Source: Streptomyces sp. WZ.A104 (GTDB lineage Bacteria; Actinomycetota; Actinomycetes; Streptomycetales; Streptomycetaceae). Taken from it: a stretch of DNA of 48,850 bases. This document shows positions 25,677 through 33,248 of this stretch, in pieces. The stretch is taken from the NCBI RefSeq assembly GCF_002382885.1, contig NZ_NWVL01000062.1, forward strand, positions 1 through 48,850. The letters run 5' to 3'. Each line of letters starts with the position of its first letter. The stretch's first letter is position 1. Below the pieces are notes generated by a model. It was given only the letters and a program-made list of their open reading frames with translations. It was not told where the DNA came from and ran no database searches. Made by a program: the position numbers and the translations under genes.

Positions 25677-28235
25677 TCAGAGCAGGCCGTCCCACATCTG
25701 CTCCAGCAGCACCGACCACCAGTTCTCCGGCGACGCCAGCGCCGCCGGGTCCAGCGCCACCAGCTGCGCCTGGAAGTCGACCGTCCAGCGCCCCGCCTGC
25801 TCCGGGTTCAGCCCGAACCGCAGCCGCCACATCCGGCCCAGCAGCGCCATCGACCGCACGAACTCCGGCAGCCCCGTGTTCACGAACTGCGGCGCCACCG
25901 ACTGACCGCCGGGCCCGGCCTCCACCGGAACGGCCACGATGTTCGCCGTCCCGTACTGGACACAGAGCGCCTTGCCGAAGTCCGTGCCCATCACCAGATA
26001 CGACCCCGCGTCCGGCGCGGCCTGAACCTGTCGCTGCGCCGCCAGCTCCCCCAGCGTCGGCACCACCGGCTGCCCCGGCTGCGCCCAGAAGAACGGCCCG
26101 AAATCGGCGGGCAGACCCGCCCACACCAACGTACGGGCGACGACCTCCGGCACCCCCTGACGGGACACCGCACGCTGATCGAACCGCAGAATCCCCTGCG
26201 GCCCGAACGCCTGCACCAGCTCCTCGGCCACCGCCTCCGGCGGCAGCGCGGGCGCGGGCGGCATCTGCGGCAACGGAGCCCGCACCGGCGCGGGCCGCGC
26301 CGGGCCGTCCGCCACCTGGTGCAGCTCGCCCTGGTGCGTCAGCAGATGCTGCATGCCCTGCTGACGGCTCGCGTGGTCGGTGCCGTACGGAGCGACGCTG
26401 GTGATGCGCACCTGCGGCCAGGTCTCCCGGATCATCCGGGCGCAGTAACCGCCCGGCAGCTCACAGGACTCAAGCTCCGTGTGCAGCTCGATGACCTGCT
26501 GCGGCGGCACGTTCATCGCCCGCAGCTCGTGCAGCATCTGCCACTCGGGGTGCGGGGTACCCGGCGCCGAGCGGCGGATCAGCTGCTGCTCACTGCCGTC
26601 CGGAGCCCGGAACCGCAGCACGGCCTGGTAACCGGGGCCCACGGTCGGCTGACCGGTGGGCTGCTGCGGATAGCCGTACGCCGGGGGCGGCGGGGTGTGC
26701 TGCCCGGGCGCGGGCGGCTGCGGTACGGGACCGGGGGCGCCGCCCAGCGAAGCACCCGGGGCACCCGGCGCACCGGGCATGCCGGGAGGACCGGGCGGGC
26801 CCACCTGGCCGGGCGCCGCGAACATCGTCTCCGCCTGGTGCACCCCGCCACCCGGAGGCGGCGTCGAACCCTGCGGCGGAGGCGGCGGACCAGGAGGCGG
26901 CGTCGCACCGGGCGGACCCGGAGGACCCGGAGGCTTCGGCGCACCGGGCGCGCCGGGCGGGCCCGGAGGAGCCGGGACGCCCGCACCGATGCTGCTCCCG
27001 TCGGCCAGCATCGTCGCGGCATGGTGCACCCCGCCACCCGGAGGCGGCGTCGAACCCTGCGGCGGAGGCGGCGGACCAGGAGGCGGCGTCGCACCGGGCG
27101 GACCCGGAGGACCGGGAGGCTGCGGCGCGCCGGGGGTTCCGGGGGGCGGCGTGGCACCCGGCGCACCGGGCGGGCCGGGCGGGCCGAGCTGGGAGACGAG
27201 CTGCGTCGGGACGTACCCGCCCGCCGGAGCCCCGGGCGCACCCGGACCCGACGGCGGCGGCGTCGAACCCGACGGCACCCCGGGAATCCCGGGCGCACCG
27301 GGAGGCGGCGGAGTCGACGAACCGCCCCCGCGCGGCGGCACCGCGGCCTTGCTCGTCGCCGCGTCCGCGATCTCGCCGGCCCCGCCCTGCGAGCCCTGCT
27401 CGGGCCGGAGGGCCGGAGCCACCTGCGTACGCGGCAGCTGGCTGCCCCCGGACATCAGCGCGGTGGGCGCCTCCGCCGGGACGACCGGCGGCGGGGTCCC
27501 CTCGTCGTCCGTCCCCGAAAGCGGCGGCGCGAACACGGTCGCGGGCAGCGGAACCGCCCCGTCGTCGGAGTCCGAGTTGGTGTCCGTACCCGCCCACGGG
27601 GTCGCCCCCGCGGCAACACCCTCGGACGCCGTCGGCTCGTAGGCCCCGCCACCGCCGGCCGCGGGCCAGGAGGCCCCGGAACCCCCGGAGTCCCCGGAAC
27701 CCCCGGACGCGGAACCCCCGGACGCGGAACCTCCGGACTCCGCGGGCTCCTGAGCAGGAGCCGCAGCCGGAGCCGCAGCGGACGTCCCGTCCGGCGCGGG
27801 GGCCGCGTCCGGGGCCGCCCCCGACTCCCCCCGCTCCGCCCGATGATCCGGAATACCCAGCTTGTCCGCCGCCTCCTGGAGCCACTCCGGAGGAGTCAAC
27901 AGGAACGACGTCTGATTCAGATCCACCCGCTGAGGCGGCTCCGGCGCAGCGGCGGGCGCATCCGCCGTAACCCCGTACTCCTCCTCGTACCGCCGGATCA
28001 CCTCCCCCACCGGCAACCCCGGCCACAACGTCGCCTCGCCGCTGTCCCGGGCGATCACCAACCGCTGACGACCACCGTCCGAGACCGGGCCCTCCGCCCG
28101 GTCCTCGGCCCACACCACGAAACCCAGATCGAACTCACGGACCCGCACCTCACGGTGCTGATACGCGGGCACGTCACCGTTGACCCACTCGTCCGCCCGC
28201 TCCTGCGCCTGCGCGAAAGTCACCACCGCGCTCAC
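25677..28235 (-). CDS. deaminase-type toxin domain fused to two immunity domains (Imm35-like, SUKH-4)
   Basis: An 852-residue fusion protein. Residues 1-90 resemble the YrhB/Imm35 immunity domain (FDLGFVVWAEDRAEG, LVIARDSGEATLWPGLPV). A long low-complexity linker follows (about 120-530), ending in collagen-like Gly-Pro-Pro repeats. Residues about 540-650 look like a nucleic-acid/nucleotide deaminase: H562-P-E564 starts a helix and C591 and C598 (ESCELPGGYC) follow about 28 residues later, matching the HxE...C...C zinc site. The C-terminal 150 residues (YLVMGTDFGKALC, FVNTGLPEFVRSMALL) are SUKH-4, an immunity family for nucleic-acid toxins. No signal peptide is present. GTG 28235 overlaps the upstream gene stop (GTGA at 28232-28235). 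The domains are assigned from motif memory; the catalytic residues appear intact, so the enzyme may be held silent by its own flanking domains. Confidence 0.8.
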   Translation of the reverse strand: MSAVVTFAQAQERADEWVNGDVPAYQHREVRVREFDLGFVVWAEDRAEGPVSDGGRQRLVIARDSGEATLWPGLPVGEVIRRYEEEYGVTADAPAAAPEPPQRVDLNQTSFLLTPPEWLQEAADKLGIPDHRAERGESGAAPDAAPAPDGTSAAAPAAAPAQEPAESGGSASGGSASGGSGDSGGSGASWPAAGGGGAYEPTASEGVAAGATPWAGTDTNSDSDDGAVPLPATVFAPPLSGTDDEGTPPPVVPAEAPTALMSGGSQLPRTQVAPALRPEQGSQGGAGEIADAATSKAAVPPRGGGSSTPPPPGAPGIPGVPSGSTPPPSGPGAPGAPAGGYVPTQLVSQLGPPGPPGAPGATPPPGTPGAPQPPGPPGPPGATPPPGPPPPPQGSTPPPGGGVHHAATMLADGSSIGAGVPAPPGPPGAPGAPKPPGPPGPPGATPPPGPPPPPQGSTPPPGGGVHQAETMFAAPGQVGPPGPPGMPGAPGAPGASLGGAPGPVPQPPAPGQHTPPPPAYGYPQQPTGQPTVGPGYQAVLRFRAPDGSEQQLIRRSAPGTPHPEWQMLHELRAMNVPPQQVIELHTELESCELPGGYCARMIRETWPQVRITSVAPYGTDHASRQQGMQHLLTHQGELHQVADGPARPAPVRAPLPQMPPAPALPPEAVAEELVQAFGPQGILRFDQRAVSRQGVPEVVARTLVWAGLPADFGPFFWAQPGQPVVPTLGELAAQRQVQAAPDAGSYLVMGTDFGKALCVQYGTANIVAVPVEAGPGGQSVAPQFVNTGLPEFVRSMALLGRMWRLRFGLNPEQAGRWTVDFQAQLVALDPAALASPENWWSVLLEQMWDGLL
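26836..27113. repeat. 92-bp perfect direct repeat in collagen-like linker
   Basis: The 92-bp sequences 26836-26927 and 27022-27113 are identical, 186 bp (62 codons) apart and in frame. They encode the GATPPPGPPPPPQGSTPPPG block twice, showing a recent in-frame duplication or gene conversion. Confidence 0.85.
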
Positions 28236-29209
28236 CCCTCCACCGGGACGACGCGCGCGAAGCCACCGTCCACCATCAGGTTCGCCACCGTCTCCAGCTC
28301 CGGCGGATTACCCGCGAGCCGCTGAAGGAAGGCGTCGAAGTCCGCCCCACAGGGCAGCAACAACCGCTCCGAACGCTCCTGGACACTCCAGCCGTCCTGG
28401 TCACGGGCATCGTCGTACGGGCAGAACCACACCGAGCCGGGATCCTGACCGCGCACCTTCACCGCGAGAATCCCGCCCTGTACGAAAGCGACACCCAGGA
28501 AGTCCTTGGTGAAGTGGTCCCGCAGGCACTTGTTCACGTACACCAGATCGTTCACCGCCGCCTCGTCACGCACCGTGAAGAACGGCTGGTCCACCAGCAG
28601 CCCCAGCTCCGCGTCAAGCGCCGCACCCACCGGAGCCGAACCACCAGCAGCCTTCAGGAACGTGCGGTACGCACCGGGCAGCCGGTAGCCGAGATCCTCC
28701 TCGACACCCTGGATCTGCTGCTCGCTCACCGCGACAGCACCCTTCGGCAGCCGGAAATGCGCCGGACGCGTCTCCTGCAAGGGACGGGTACCCCGCCGGT
28801 TCTGGTCCACCTCGGTCCCCGCCAGACCACCGTGATGACGCAGCAGCGCCTTCACCTCGACCGGCACCAGCTCCATCCGCCGGCCACCCGCCACGTGGTG
28901 CCACGTCCAGCCGTGCGGGGTCGCCACCGCGGGAATCGTGTCCCACAGATCGTGACCACTCGCCGCCATCGCCGCATTCGCCGACACGTAGTCGGTGAGA
29001 CGCAGCTCGTCGATACCGAACCCCTGCGGCGGATCCGCGATCTCCGCGGCGGCACGCGCATACGGCGAAAGAACCGGATGACCGTTCACGTCCATCCGCA
29101 CACCTCTGGGGTGGCGGGACGCCCGGACCGGGTCCGGGAAGTGCACGACCTGCCCGGCATAGGCCGCGTTCGGTGGCGCGGCTTGCTGCCCGAGCCGACC
29201 TGTCGTCAT
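28232..29209 (-). CDS. WHH/HNH nuclease domain fused to SMI1/KNR4 (SUKH-1) immunity domain
   Basis: A 325-residue fusion. The N-terminal half has the signature of WHH-type HNH/endonuclease VII toxins: VNGHPVLSPYARA (42-54), then HGWTWHHVAGGRRMELVP (99-116) with W103-H104-H105, and LLRHHGG (122-128) carrying the further histidines. The C-terminal half (about 150-325) is a SUKH-1 domain with SEQQIQGVEEDLGYRLPGAY, YRTFLKAAGG and AVKVRGQDPGSVWFCPYDD. SUKH-1 proteins neutralise nuclease toxins, so toxin and antidote are in one chain. No export signal is seen. ATG 29209 has GGGGG upstream. It is first in a two-gene operon with the deaminase fusion (4-bp overlap) and divergent from the YwqJ/SUKH-3 pair. 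Confidence 0.82.
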   Translation of the reverse strand: MTTGRLGQQAAPPNAAYAGQVVHFPDPVRASRHPRGVRMDVNGHPVLSPYARAAAEIADPPQGFGIDELRLTDYVSANAAMAASGHDLWDTIPAVATPHGWTWHHVAGGRRMELVPVEVKALLRHHGGLAGTEVDQNRRGTRPLQETRPAHFRLPKGAVAVSEQQIQGVEEDLGYRLPGAYRTFLKAAGGSAPVGAALDAELGLLVDQPFFTVRDEAAVNDLVYVNKCLRDHFTKDFLGVAFVQGGILAVKVRGQDPGSVWFCPYDDARDQDGWSVQERSERLLLPCGADFDAFLQRLAGNPPELETVANLMVDGGFARVVPVEG

Positions 29210-29444
29210 GGCTGTTGCCCCCTGCTGCGTCTGGTGTTCCGCACAGCCTAAGCGGTGGGACAACAGCGGGCCCCGCCCCGCCGGTTCCGTCACGAACGGT
29301 CACATTCACGTGACAGTGAGGCGACGGTCTCGCACCTTCGGGCGACACGCAGGCACGATTCCCTGCCCCAGCTTCCCCACCACCCGGCACATTTGGCAGG
29401 CTGTCCCCGCAACTCGGGGGATTGCAGGGAGGGACGTCAGCACA

Positions 29445-29969
29445 ATGCATTCCGCACAAACCGTCACATCAGGGGATCCGCGACTCAGCTGGAGCAGCAC
29501 CGAGAACAGCACCACACCACGACTGCTCCACCGCCGCGACGGGATCCTCCCCGCCGTGGCCGCCGCCCTCTCCGTACGCGGAGAGACCCTCACCTGCACC
29601 GCGGGCAAGGGGGACCAGCCGCCCGCACTGCACCCACTCGTCCAGGACTTCCTCGACACCCTCACCACCGGCCAGCGCGAACGCTTCACCGGCCGCTGCC
29701 CCGAAGCCATACTGCTCTCCCGCCAGCTCACCGCCGCCGAGAGCGGACGCTCCAAACGCGCCCAGCGAAAACCCCTGACCAACGGGGAAGCCCGCCGCGC
29801 ACTCAAACACTCCCGCCTCACCGCCCGCCGCATCCGTGAGGACGGCGACCCCCTCCACGGCAGCTACGCACCACCCTGCCGCTCCTGCTCCGCACTCCTG
29901 TCCCACTTCGGCGTACGCCCCGTCGACCTCACCACCACCGGCGCCGCGACCACCGCCGAGAAGGGCTGA
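29445..29969 (+). CDS. YwqJ-type deaminase (predicted toxin)
   Basis: A 174-residue single-domain protein of the YwqJ-like deaminase family, known in polymorphic toxins. The active-site motifs are complete: C85-P-E87 (GRCPEAILLSR, the C-x-E version of the first motif) and P144-C145-R-S-C148 (PPCRSC) for zinc. It begins after an unremarkable 30-residue leader with no signal peptide and no toxin delivery domain, so it is not built for export. Start ATG 29445 with GGAGGG about 11 bases upstream. The next gene, a SUKH-3 protein, starts 10 bases after its stop, so toxin and immunity are co-transcribed. It is divergent from the WHH-SUKH gene with a 235-bp shared promoter region. Confidence 0.85.
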   Translation: MHSAQTVTSGDPRLSWSSTENSTTPRLLHRRDGILPAVAAALSVRGETLTCTAGKGDQPPALHPLVQDFLDTLTTGQRERFTGRCPEAILLSRQLTAAESGRSKRAQRKPLTNGEARRALKHSRLTARRIREDGDPLHGSYAPPCRSCSALLSHFGVRPVDLTTTGAATTAEKG

Positions 29970-29979
29970 CCGCCCACCC

Positions 29980-30510
29980 ATGCACGACCAGCTCCCGCAC
30001 CTTCCGCAGCAGCACAACTCCACCCGCTTCCCCGTCGCCGTCGACGCCGCCCTGCGCGAAGCGGGCTGGCAGCCCGGACGCTGGGACATCCGCCAGGCCG
30101 AGGAATGGGCCGACGCCCTGCGCTCCCACGCCTCCCCCGCCGGCCACCGGCACGCCGTCTTCCCGGCTGCGGTCGAGGCCTGGGCGGAATTCGGCGGCCT
30201 CCACATCACCGCATCCGCACCCGGCCGGCACATCGCACCGGCCGCCGTCCGCGTCGACCCCCTCCACGGCCTCCACCTCGCCCGTACGCTCGGCGACCTC
30301 GGCCGCGCCCTGGAAACAGAGGTCGCCCCACTCGGGTCGGAAGGCCAGGAACAGGCAGTCCTGGCCATCGACACGGAAGGCCGGGTCTACAGCGTCGACC
30401 ACACGGGGGACTGGTTCCTGGGCACGGACATCGATCAGGCGCTCGCCACGCTCATCACGGGCACGCAGCCATCCCGCCTGACGTCCTCCCCCAACCCGCC
30501 CGGCGCCTGA
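29980..30510 (+). CDS. SUKH-3 immunity protein
   Basis: A 176-residue protein with the SUKH-3 pattern: AALREAGWQPGR near residue 23, HAVFPAAVEAWAEFGGLHI (strand-helix with the F-G-G-L motif), then VRVDPLHGLHLA, EVAPLGSEGQEQAVLAID and GRVYSVDHTGDWFLGTDID. SUKH proteins bind and neutralise nuclease or deaminase toxins. Its position 10 bases downstream of the YwqJ-type gene makes it the likely antidote of that protein. Start ATG 29980; no strong ribosome site is seen, so translation may depend on the upstream gene. Confidence 0.85.
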   Translation: MHDQLPHLPQQHNSTRFPVAVDAALREAGWQPGRWDIRQAEEWADALRSHASPAGHRHAVFPAAVEAWAEFGGLHITASAPGRHIAPAAVRVDPLHGLHLARTLGDLGRALETEVAPLGSEGQEQAVLAIDTEGRVYSVDHTGDWFLGTDIDQALATLITGTQPSRLTSSPNPPGA

Positions 30511-30590
30511 GGACGAACACACCACCCGGCACGAACGGGCACCATCGCTCCCCGCACACGGAGGGGCAGCCGCTCCCCACAACCAGGGCT

Positions 30591-30611
30591 CCGTCCTCGA
30601 ACGCCGGACGG
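30591..30611. terminator. dispersed Streptomyces hairpin repeat
   Basis: CCGTCC and GGACGG pair around a 9-base loop, in the context CGTCCTCGAACGCCGGACGG. From memory, close variants of this sequence occur many times between genes in Streptomyces genomes. It lies between the convergent SUKH-3 and histidine-kinase genes and may terminate one or both transcripts. Confidence 0.6.
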
Positions 30612-30708
30612 GCTGGGGCCAAGCGCCACCGTCAGACACCGCACGGGCCTGAGGGGGCCAGGCCCGTCATCAGGGTGCCTCAGGGGCGGAAGCGGCCGAA
30701 CCCCGCAG

Positions 30709-32034
30709 TCAGGCGCTCGAACCGTCCGGAAGCACCGCTGACACCCGGAAACCCCCCGCATCCGTCGGACCCGACACGAACACGCCCCCCAGCCCCAACA
30801 CCCGCTCCCGCATACCCACCAGCCCGTTCCCCCCGCTCGGCAACCCCGCATCCGCCGCCGCCGCATCCGAAGGACCGTTCTCCACCTGCATCGCGACCTC
30901 GGACTCCCGATGCGCGAGCCGCACCCACGTCTCCGCGCCCGCCGCATGCTTGTGCACGTTCGTCAACGCCTCCTGCACCACCCGGAACGCGGTCTGCTCC
31001 ACCTCCGGCGGATACGGCCGCAGCTCACCGTCCACCGACAGCTCCACCACCATCCCCGCCTGCCGCGACTGCGCCACCAGCGCCTCCAGCTCACTCAGCC
31101 GAGGCCCGTCCTCCGACCCCTCAGCGGCAGCCGCGGCCACCGCCTGCCCCACCGAAGCCAACGGCACCGCACCCCCGCCCGCAGCGGCAGGCGCGGTCAG
31201 CGCATCCCCCGAACGCAGCACCCCGAGCATCTCCCGCAGCTCCGTGAGCGCCTGCCGGCCCATGTCCCCGACCAGCGCAGCATTCCGCACCGCCTTCGCC
31301 GGATCCTTCGGCGCCACCGCCTGGAGAGCGGCGGCGTGGACCACCATCAGACTCACCCGATGGGCGACCACGTCATGCATCTCCCGCGCGATCCGCGTCC
31401 GCTCCTCCGTACGCGCCCACTCGGCCCGCTCCTCGGCCCGGTCCGCGAGCAGCGACAACTCCCGCTCCAGCGAATCGGCCCGCTCCCGCAAGCTCTCCAT
31501 CAACCGCCGCCGGGCCCCTATGTAGAGGCCGAGCAACACGGACGGAGCCGTGAGCCCCACCGCCATGAAGACGGACATCAGCGGTACGTACCAGTCCCCA
31601 GGCCCAAAATCCGCCTGCTCGGCCACGGTCTGCCGCAGCCGCACATACGTGACGATGAACGTCCCCACCAACGCCATCCCCGCCAGCACGACGGTGATCC
31701 GGCGCGGCACCTCGGACGCGGCCAGCGTGTACAGGCCGACCAGAGCCATCAGGAAGCCCATCTCGGCCGGCGTCATCGCGATCGACACCAGCACCACGAC
31801 GATCGGCCACCGCCGCCGGACCAGCAGCACCGAACCCGACAGCAGCCCGAACACCACACCCACCGGCACCGGCAAACCGGCACTCCGGGCGAACTCCACC
31901 CCCTCCAGGCCACACTCCAGCGCCGATACCAGCGCCAGTCCCACGTCCAGGGCGACACTGCGTCGCCGCTCCCACCACCAGTAGCCGCGGGTGGTCGATC
32001 CCGCCGCCTCCTGGTCTGCCCCCGTTGCGGTCAT
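30709..32034 (-). CDS. orphan two-component sensor histidine kinase (HisKA_3 / NarX-like)
   Basis: A 441-residue membrane kinase of the actinobacterial DesK/NarX group. About five to six hydrophobic helices lie in residues 28-175, followed by a coiled signalling helix and the phosphoacceptor box REMHDVVAHRVSLMV with H220. The ATPase region has N-box ALTNVHKHA, G1-like ENGPS and G2 GGNGLVGMRERV. No response regulator gene is adjacent on either side, so its partner is encoded elsewhere. ATG 32034 is used because the earlier open frame (from 32187) lacks hydrophobic or conserved sequence. The gene is convergent with the SUKH-3 gene and divergent from the HTH/LAGLIDADG-like gene. Confidence 0.9.
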   Translation of the reverse strand: MTATGADQEAAGSTTRGYWWWERRRSVALDVGLALVSALECGLEGVEFARSAGLPVPVGVVFGLLSGSVLLVRRRWPIVVVLVSIAMTPAEMGFLMALVGLYTLAASEVPRRITVVLAGMALVGTFIVTYVRLRQTVAEQADFGPGDWYVPLMSVFMAVGLTAPSVLLGLYIGARRRLMESLRERADSLERELSLLADRAEERAEWARTEERTRIAREMHDVVAHRVSLMVVHAAALQAVAPKDPAKAVRNAALVGDMGRQALTELREMLGVLRSGDALTAPAAAGGGAVPLASVGQAVAAAAAEGSEDGPRLSELEALVAQSRQAGMVVELSVDGELRPYPPEVEQTAFRVVQEALTNVHKHAAGAETWVRLAHRESEVAMQVENGPSDAAAADAGLPSGGNGLVGMRERVLGLGGVFVSGPTDAGGFRVSAVLPDGSSA

Positions 32035-32190
32035 GGCATCCAGCCTACGGGCGGACGCACCCCATTTTCCGGTGACCGGCAACAGCACGTTCCGCGTTCG
32101 AACGTGCACGAAACAGATGCCGATCGCCTGAAATGGCGAATCGACCGCGCTTTCGACCCGGACGTTCGCATTCCGGACGACGATCACCGT

Positions 32191-33063
32191 ATGACGGAAA
32201 CCACAAGCAAGTACGCCGACTTCGAGGGCTTACGCGCCCAGGCGGTGGCGCTGCGCCGGGAGGGGCTGAGCGTCCGGCAGATCAGGGACCGGCTGAAGGT
32301 CTTCAACAACGACATGCTGCATCGCCTCCTCCAGGGCGAGCCCGCCCCGGAGTGGACGAAGCGGCCGAACGCCAAGGACGAAGTACGGGCGCAGGCCCGT
32401 GAGCTGCGACTCCAGGGCATGACGTATGACCAGATCCAGATGGAGCTGGGGTGCTCGAAGAGCTCGATCTCGCTGTGGGTACGGGATCTGCCGAAGCCCG
32501 AGCGCAGGCGCACCCGAGAGGAGTCGTCCGCCATCGGGCGGCGGGGCTGGGAGGCAACGCTCCAGCGGCGGGACGCGGAGCGCCGGGCAGCGAAGCAGCA
32601 GGCCGCAGACGAGGTCGGCACCATGAGCAGCCGCGAGCTCTTCCTGCTGGGCGTCGGCCTCTACTGGGCGGAGGGCTCCAAGTCCAAGCCGTACCGCACC
32701 CAGGAGCGGGTCACTTTCGTCAACAGCGACCCCGGCATGATCGAGGTCTTCCTCGCCTGGCTCCGCCTCCTGGGAGTGACCGACGACCACCTTCGCTTCC
32801 ACGTACACATCCACGAGACTGCGGACGTCACGGCAGCCGAGCAGTACTGGGCAGCTCTCACCGGCGCCGGGCCTGCGTCGTTCGGCAAAACGTCGGTCAA
32901 GAAGCACACACCGAAGACCAACCGCAAAAACGTCGGCGACAACTACAGGGGCTGCCTCGCGGTTCGCGTCCTGAAAAGTGCCGAGCTGTACCGTCGCATC
33001 GAAGGCTCTTGGTGCGGCATAGTGGGTGCTGCAAAAAGAGCCGATCAAGAGAATCGGACATAA
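32191..33063 (+). CDS. double-HTH protein with LAGLIDADG-like motif
   Basis: A 290-residue protein. Two successive homeodomain-like HTH segments are visible: LRREGLSVRQIRDRLKV (about 18-34) and LRLQGMTYDQIQMELGCSKS (about 69-88). A helix LFLLGVGLYWAEGSK (about 149-163) resembles one LAGLIDADG motif (G-x-x-x-A-E/D-G), as in homing-endonuclease-like proteins found scattered in actinobacteria. A C-terminal segment (TNRKNVGDNYRGCLAVRVLKSA) is basic. Whether it cuts DNA is unknown; only a single motif is evident, so it could dimerise or be a DNA-binding derivative. Its stop lies 6 bp before tRNA-Gln, a frequent landing site for mobile DNA. It is divergent from the histidine kinase. Confidence 0.75.
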   Translation: MTETTSKYADFEGLRAQAVALRREGLSVRQIRDRLKVFNNDMLHRLLQGEPAPEWTKRPNAKDEVRAQARELRLQGMTYDQIQMELGCSKSSISLWVRDLPKPERRRTREESSAIGRRGWEATLQRRDAERRAAKQQAADEVGTMSSRELFLLGVGLYWAEGSKSKPYRTQERVTFVNSDPGMIEVFLAWLRLLGVTDDHLRFHVHIHETADVTAAEQYWAALTGAGPASFGKTSVKKHTPKTNRKNVGDNYRGCLAVRVLKSAELYRRIEGSWCGIVGAAKRADQENRT

Positions 33064-33069
33064 CACCCA

Positions 33070-33140
33070 TCCCGGGTCGTCTAAGGGCAAGACGTCAGAT
33101 TTTGGATCTGATCATGAGGGTTCGAGTCCTTCCCCGGGAG
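33070..33140 (+). tRNA. tRNA-Gln, anticodon TTG
   Basis: A full cloverleaf can be drawn: acceptor stem TCCCGGG/CCCGGGA, D stem GTCT/AGAC, anticodon stem TCAGA/TCTGA with loop TTTTGGA (anticodon TTG, reading CAA), 4-base variable loop, T arm GAGGG-TTCGAGT-CCTTC and discriminator G. No CCA is encoded. A GC-rich hairpin follows 10 bases later. Confidence 0.93.
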
Positions 33141-33150
33141 CAGCGCACAC

Positions 33151-33177
33151 GGGCCCCGACCACACCGGTCGGGGCCC
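33151..33177 (+). terminator. terminator behind tRNA-Gln
   Basis: Perfect 11-bp stem GGGCCCCGACC/GGTCGGGGCCC with loop ACACC starts 11 bases after the tRNA. Confidence 0.85.
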
Positions 33178-33248
33178 GCCCCCGTTCCCCGCCGAAACGC
33201 CCCCGGTATCCTGCGGATGACCACCACCCGAAGCCGAAGGGCACATCC

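Noticed and set aside
25665..28325. 886-codon plus-strand frame opposite the deaminase-SUKH gene
   Set aside because: Arg/Pro/His-rich shadow frame without domains.
32191..33140. Integrated mobile element with attachment site at tRNA-Gln
   Set aside because: No integrase and no duplicated tRNA 3' end was seen in the window, so only the adjacency is reported.
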